DNA from: PFJX01 sp964466195
GTDB taxonomy: Bacteria > Pseudomonadota > Gammaproteobacteria > Burkholderiales > Thiobacillaceae
Assembly (NCBI GenBank): GCA_964466195.1
Contig: CAYXMQ010000007.1
Coordinates: 62,001 to 126,000 of the forward strand
DNA: 64,000 bases
Direction: 5' to 3'
The notes under the pieces: generated by a model
Database searches by the model: none
Seen by the model: only the letters and a program-made list of their open reading frames with translations
What the model was told of the DNA's origin: nothing
Position numbers and translations under genes: made by a program
Shown: piece by piece, positions 61,322-64,000 of the stretch
How the letters are laid out: the number at the start of each line of letters is the position of its first letter
Position numbering within the stretch: the first letter of the stretch is position 1

Positions 61322-64000
61322 ATAAGCCCTCCGTTTGTTGGGACGCCGCCATGCGTTCGCCGCGCCGTTGTAGCCATTTACGTCCCTCGTCCAGCGCCAG
61401 CATGGCGAGTACGAAGGGCAAGACAAACAGCCAGACCTGCCAGCCGATCGGCGAGCAACCGAACAACTGATTTCCCCAGGGCGTGTAGGCGATGAACAAG
61501 ATCAGCCCGAACTCCACTGCCAGTCCCCAATAGATCAACGGATTGGCCGCCGCCCCTCTGGCCCAGGCTGAACGCACGGGATCGCGGCAAAGAAATACGT
61601 TGACGGCCTGCATGACGATGATCGCCGCCAAGGTGGCGGTCGTGGCTTGCAGATAGAGCGGCGCATCGGCCGCCAGTAGTTGGGCTTCAGGTTGGCCATA
61701 GCGCCAGCCGCCGCTGTGCAGTACGAAGAAAAACGCCGCCATCGCGGCCGCCGCCTCCAGTACGCCGAGAAACAGATAGGCGCGCACCAGCAAGCCGGGG
61801 GTAAGCAGTCGCTGGCCGCGCGGCCTCGGCGGCTCGCGCATCAGCCCGGGGCGCGGCGGATCCGCGCCCAGGGCCAGTGCGGGCAGCATGTCGGTGCCCA
61901 GGTCCACGGCCAGAATCTGAATGACCGTGAGCGGCAACGGAATGCGGAACAGCACGAAGGCCAGATACGGCACGATTTCGGGAATATTGGACGTGAGTAT
62001 GTAGGTCAGGAACTTGCGGATGTTCTGGTACACCGCCCTGCCCTCTTCGATCGCGGCGACGATGGTGGCGAAGTTGTCGTCGAGCAGCACCAGATCGGCG
62101 GCTTCCCGCGCGACGTCGGTGCCGCTGCGGCCCATCGCCACGCCGATATCCGCCGCGCGCAAGGCCGGCGCGTCGTTGACGCCGTCGCCGGTCACCGCGA
62201 CGATGTGGCCCTTGGCCTGCAGGGCTTTGACCAGAATCAGCTTCTGATCCGCCGAAAGCCGGGCGAACACCAGTTCCGGGCGATCCAGCGCCAGCTGCAA
62301 CTGGGTGGGCGACAAGCGCCGCAGTTCCTCGCCGCTGATGACGCGCGGGGCCTGCTTCGCTAAGCCCTTGCTGCCAACCAGGCCGATCTCGCGCGCGACT
62401 GCCAACGCCGTGCGCGGATGATCGCCGGTGACCATGATCACCCGGATGCCGGCGGCGTGGCATTGCCGTATCGCCTCCGGCACTTCCGGTCGCGGCGGAT
62501 CGGCGAGTCCGATCAGGCCGATCAGAATCAGGTCGCGCTCCAGATTTTCGTGCACTTCATCCGGCTCGACCGAGCGCCAGGCCAGCGCCAGCACGCGCAA
62601 ACCGCGCTCGGCCAGAGTCGCCTCCGCTGCCAGCGCGGCCGCACGCGCTGCATCATCCAGCGGTATCGGGTCGACGCCCCGCTGCAGCCGAGTGCACAGC
62701 GGCAATATTTTTTCCAGCGCGCCTTTGCAGTACAGCTGCCTGCCTTCCGCTGTGGCATGCAGCGTGGACATGCGCTTGCGTTCGGCATCGAACGGCAGTT
62801 CATCGAGCTGCGGCCAACGCGTTCGCGACGAGTCGAGTTCGACCAAGGCGATTTCCATCGGATCGCCGGCGTAGCGCCGCTCTGCCTGCAACCACGCCAG
62901 GTTATGGCAATGCACGGCGACATCCAGCGCCCTGCCGCCTTGCGGCGACTCCGCCAGGGTCGTCGCCAAGCGCTCCGGCCCGTGTTCCTCGCCGTCCAGC
63001 CACAGGCACTGCACCAGCATGCGGTTGAGGGTCAGCGTGCCGGTCTTGTCGGACAGAATCACGCTGGCGCCGCCCAGCGTTTCCACCGCCGGCAAATGGC
63101 GCACCAAGGCGCGCCGGCGGGCCATGCGGCGCGCCGCCATCGACAAGGACAGCGTCACGGTGGGCAGCAGACCTTCCGGCACATTGGCGACGATGATGCC
63201 GATGGCGAACACGAAACTGGCCCAGAACGGCTGGCCGATGGCGGCGCCGAGGAGGAAGAAAACCACGCCCAATGCGACCGCCAGCAGCACCACCAGTCGT
63301 GATAAGCGGTCAATCTCCCGATACAGCGGCGAAGCGCGCACCTCGGCATGCTGCGACAGGCGGGCGATCTTGCCGAATTCGCTATGCCGGCCGGTGGCGA
63401 AAACCACGGCGCGCGCCTCGCCGGCCAGGATGGCGCTGCCGGCCAGCAGGACGTTGCGCGCCTGCAGAATGTCTTCGTCCTGGCACGGCTCGGCCGTGCG
63501 GCCTTTGGGCAGCGATTCGCCGGTCACCGCCGCCATGTTGACGCGCACGCCAAAGGCTTCGATTACACGGCAATCGGCCGGCACGTTGTCGCCCGCCTGC
63601 AGCAGCAGAATGTCGCCGGGCGCTAGCTTGGTCGCCGGCAAGCGCAGGCGCACGCCGGCGCGCAGCACCAGCACCTTCTGCGGCAACAGCGCTTCCAGCG
63701 AAGCCAGCACCTGCTCGGCGCGGTATTCCTGCCAGAACGAGAACAGGCCATTGATCAAAATCACGCCCAGAATCGCGAAACCCAAAGCCGCCATGCCCTG
63801 TCCAGGCTCGCGCCATTCGGAAATAAAGGCCAGTCCTGCCGCCAACCAGAGTATCAGTGCGAACAGGTGGGAAAACTCTTTCAGCAGGCGTTGCCACAAT
63901 GGCGCCCGCGTCAGCCGTTCGATGCGGTTCTCGCCATACTCCTGCAAGCGCCTGGCGGCTTCCGAGGCAGACAACCCGTCGCTTTCGCTGTGCAGACTGG
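61314..64000 (-). CDS. P-type cation-transporting ATPase, type II (5' end cut by window)
   Basis: At least 894 residues; the frame stays open to the window edge, with SLHSESDGLSASEAARRLQEYG before the TTG at 63974, so the true start is outside. The phosphorylation motif is SDKTGTLT, the actuator TGES is in AVTGESLP, and the hinge is TGDGVNDAPAL. TM4 has VPEGLLPTVTLSLSMAARRMA, which resembles Na+/K+- and Ca2+-type (type II) pumps rather than heavy-metal pumps. The ion is not fixed by sequence alone. It is the first visible gene of an ATPase-Usp-Hsp20 stress cluster. Confidence 0.93.
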   Translation of the reverse strand, partial: SLHSESDGLSASEAARRLQEYGENRIERLTRAPLWQRLLKEFSHLFALILWLAAGLAFISEWREPGQGMAALGFAILGVILINGLFSFWQEYRAEQVLASLEALLPQKVLVLRAGVRLRLPATKLAPGDILLLQAGDNVPADCRVIEAFGVRVNMAAVTGESLPKGRTAEPCQDEDILQARNVLLAGSAILAGEARAVVFATGRHSEFGKIARLSQHAEVRASPLYREIDRLSRLVVLLAVALGVVFFLLGAAIGQPFWASFVFAIGIIVANVPEGLLPTVTLSLSMAARRMARRRALVRHLPAVETLGGASVILSDKTGTLTLNRMLVQCLWLDGEEHGPERLATTLAESPQGGRALDVAVHCHNLAWLQAERRYAGDPMEIALVELDSSRTRWPQLDELPFDAERKRMSTLHATAEGRQLYCKGALEKILPLCTRLQRGVDPIPLDDAARAAALAAEATLAERGLRVLALAWRSVEPDEVHENLERDLILIGLIGLADPPRPEVPEAIRQCHAAGIRVIMVTGDHPRTALAVAREIGLVGSKGLAKQAPRVISGEELRRLSPTQLQLALDRPELVFARLSADQKLILVKALQAKGHIVAVTGDGVNDAPALRAADIGVAMGRSGTDVAREAADLVLLDDNFATIVAAIEEGRAVYQNIRKFLTYILTSNIPEIVPYLAFVLFRIPLPLTVIQILAVDLGTDMLPALALGADPPRPGLMREPPRPRGQRLLTPGLLVRAYLFLGVLEAAAAMAAFFFVLHSGGWRYGQPEAQLLAADAPLYLQATTATLAAIIVMQAVNVFLCRDPVRSAWARGAAANPLIYWGLAVEFGLILFIAYTPWGNQLFGCSPIGWQVWLFVLPFVLAMLALDEGRKWLQRRGERMAASQQTEGLYV

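Overview
The window looks like a chromosome segment of a GC-rich betaproteobacterium, possibly Nitrosomonadales or Rhodocyclales. That placement rests on gene families and gene order: rnfCDGE followed by nth, DUF1841, a HAD phosphatase-Rieske-S49 peptidase cluster, MnmC and bifunctional housekeeping genes. No rRNA or marker gene is present to fix a genus, so it is an inference. Both ends cut genes: rnfC on the left and a P-type ATPase on the right.

Layout. Positions 1-9.6 kb are a tightly packed plus-strand run. It holds the Rnf electron-transport complex, endonuclease III, a FIST protein, DUF1841, a SulP anion permease fused to a PduO-type cobalamin adenosyltransferase, a PAP2 phosphatase and diacylglycerol kinase. 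Positions 9.6-14.9 kb (minus) hold a pirin and a two-gene signalling unit, a periplasmic lipoprotein and a PhnD-PAS-PAS-GGDEF-EAL protein.

Positions 15.1-28.0 kb are a complete type I-C CRISPR-Cas locus read leftward: cas3-cas5c-cas8c(with internal cas11c)-cas7c-cas4-cas1-cas2-leader-array. The array has 53 repeats of 37 bp and 52 spacers. Two type II toxin-antitoxin modules on the opposite strand are wedged into the cas operon, one between cas7 and cas4 and one between cas4 and cas1. Each is divergent from the downstream cas gene and convergent with the upstream one. The RHH/MazF module shares a 46-bp promoter gap containing a palindrome with cas1. The ParE-like toxin of the other module carries a one-base frameshift. 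One spacer occurs twice, at opposite ends of the array and with different lengths, which points to independent re-acquisition.

Positions 28.3-33.8 kb carry hslO (with a degenerate zinc site), mnmC, a TetR regulator with its promoter/operator, a CMD-family protein and prfB with the classical +1 frameshift. Positions 34.4-42.7 kb are an eight-gene unit behind a strong sigma-54 promoter: an oligopeptide-type ABC importer, a gamma-glutamyltransferase without a signal peptide, a TauE/SafE exporter and an Lrp-type regulator. It probably imports and splits gamma-glutamyl or similar peptides. A 610-bp non-coding stretch and a decayed IS630 transposase flank it, so it may be acquired DNA.

Positions 43-64 kb hold mostly core or membrane functions: a DUF3530 hydrolase, lysS, an RND efflux pair, MoxR, a DUF2157/GDYXXLXY pair, dienelactone hydrolase, a Rof-SppA-Rieske-HAD cluster, PilZ, class I aldolase, pcm, a Gly/Met-rich periplasmic protein, Hsp20, a universal stress protein and the P-type ATPase.
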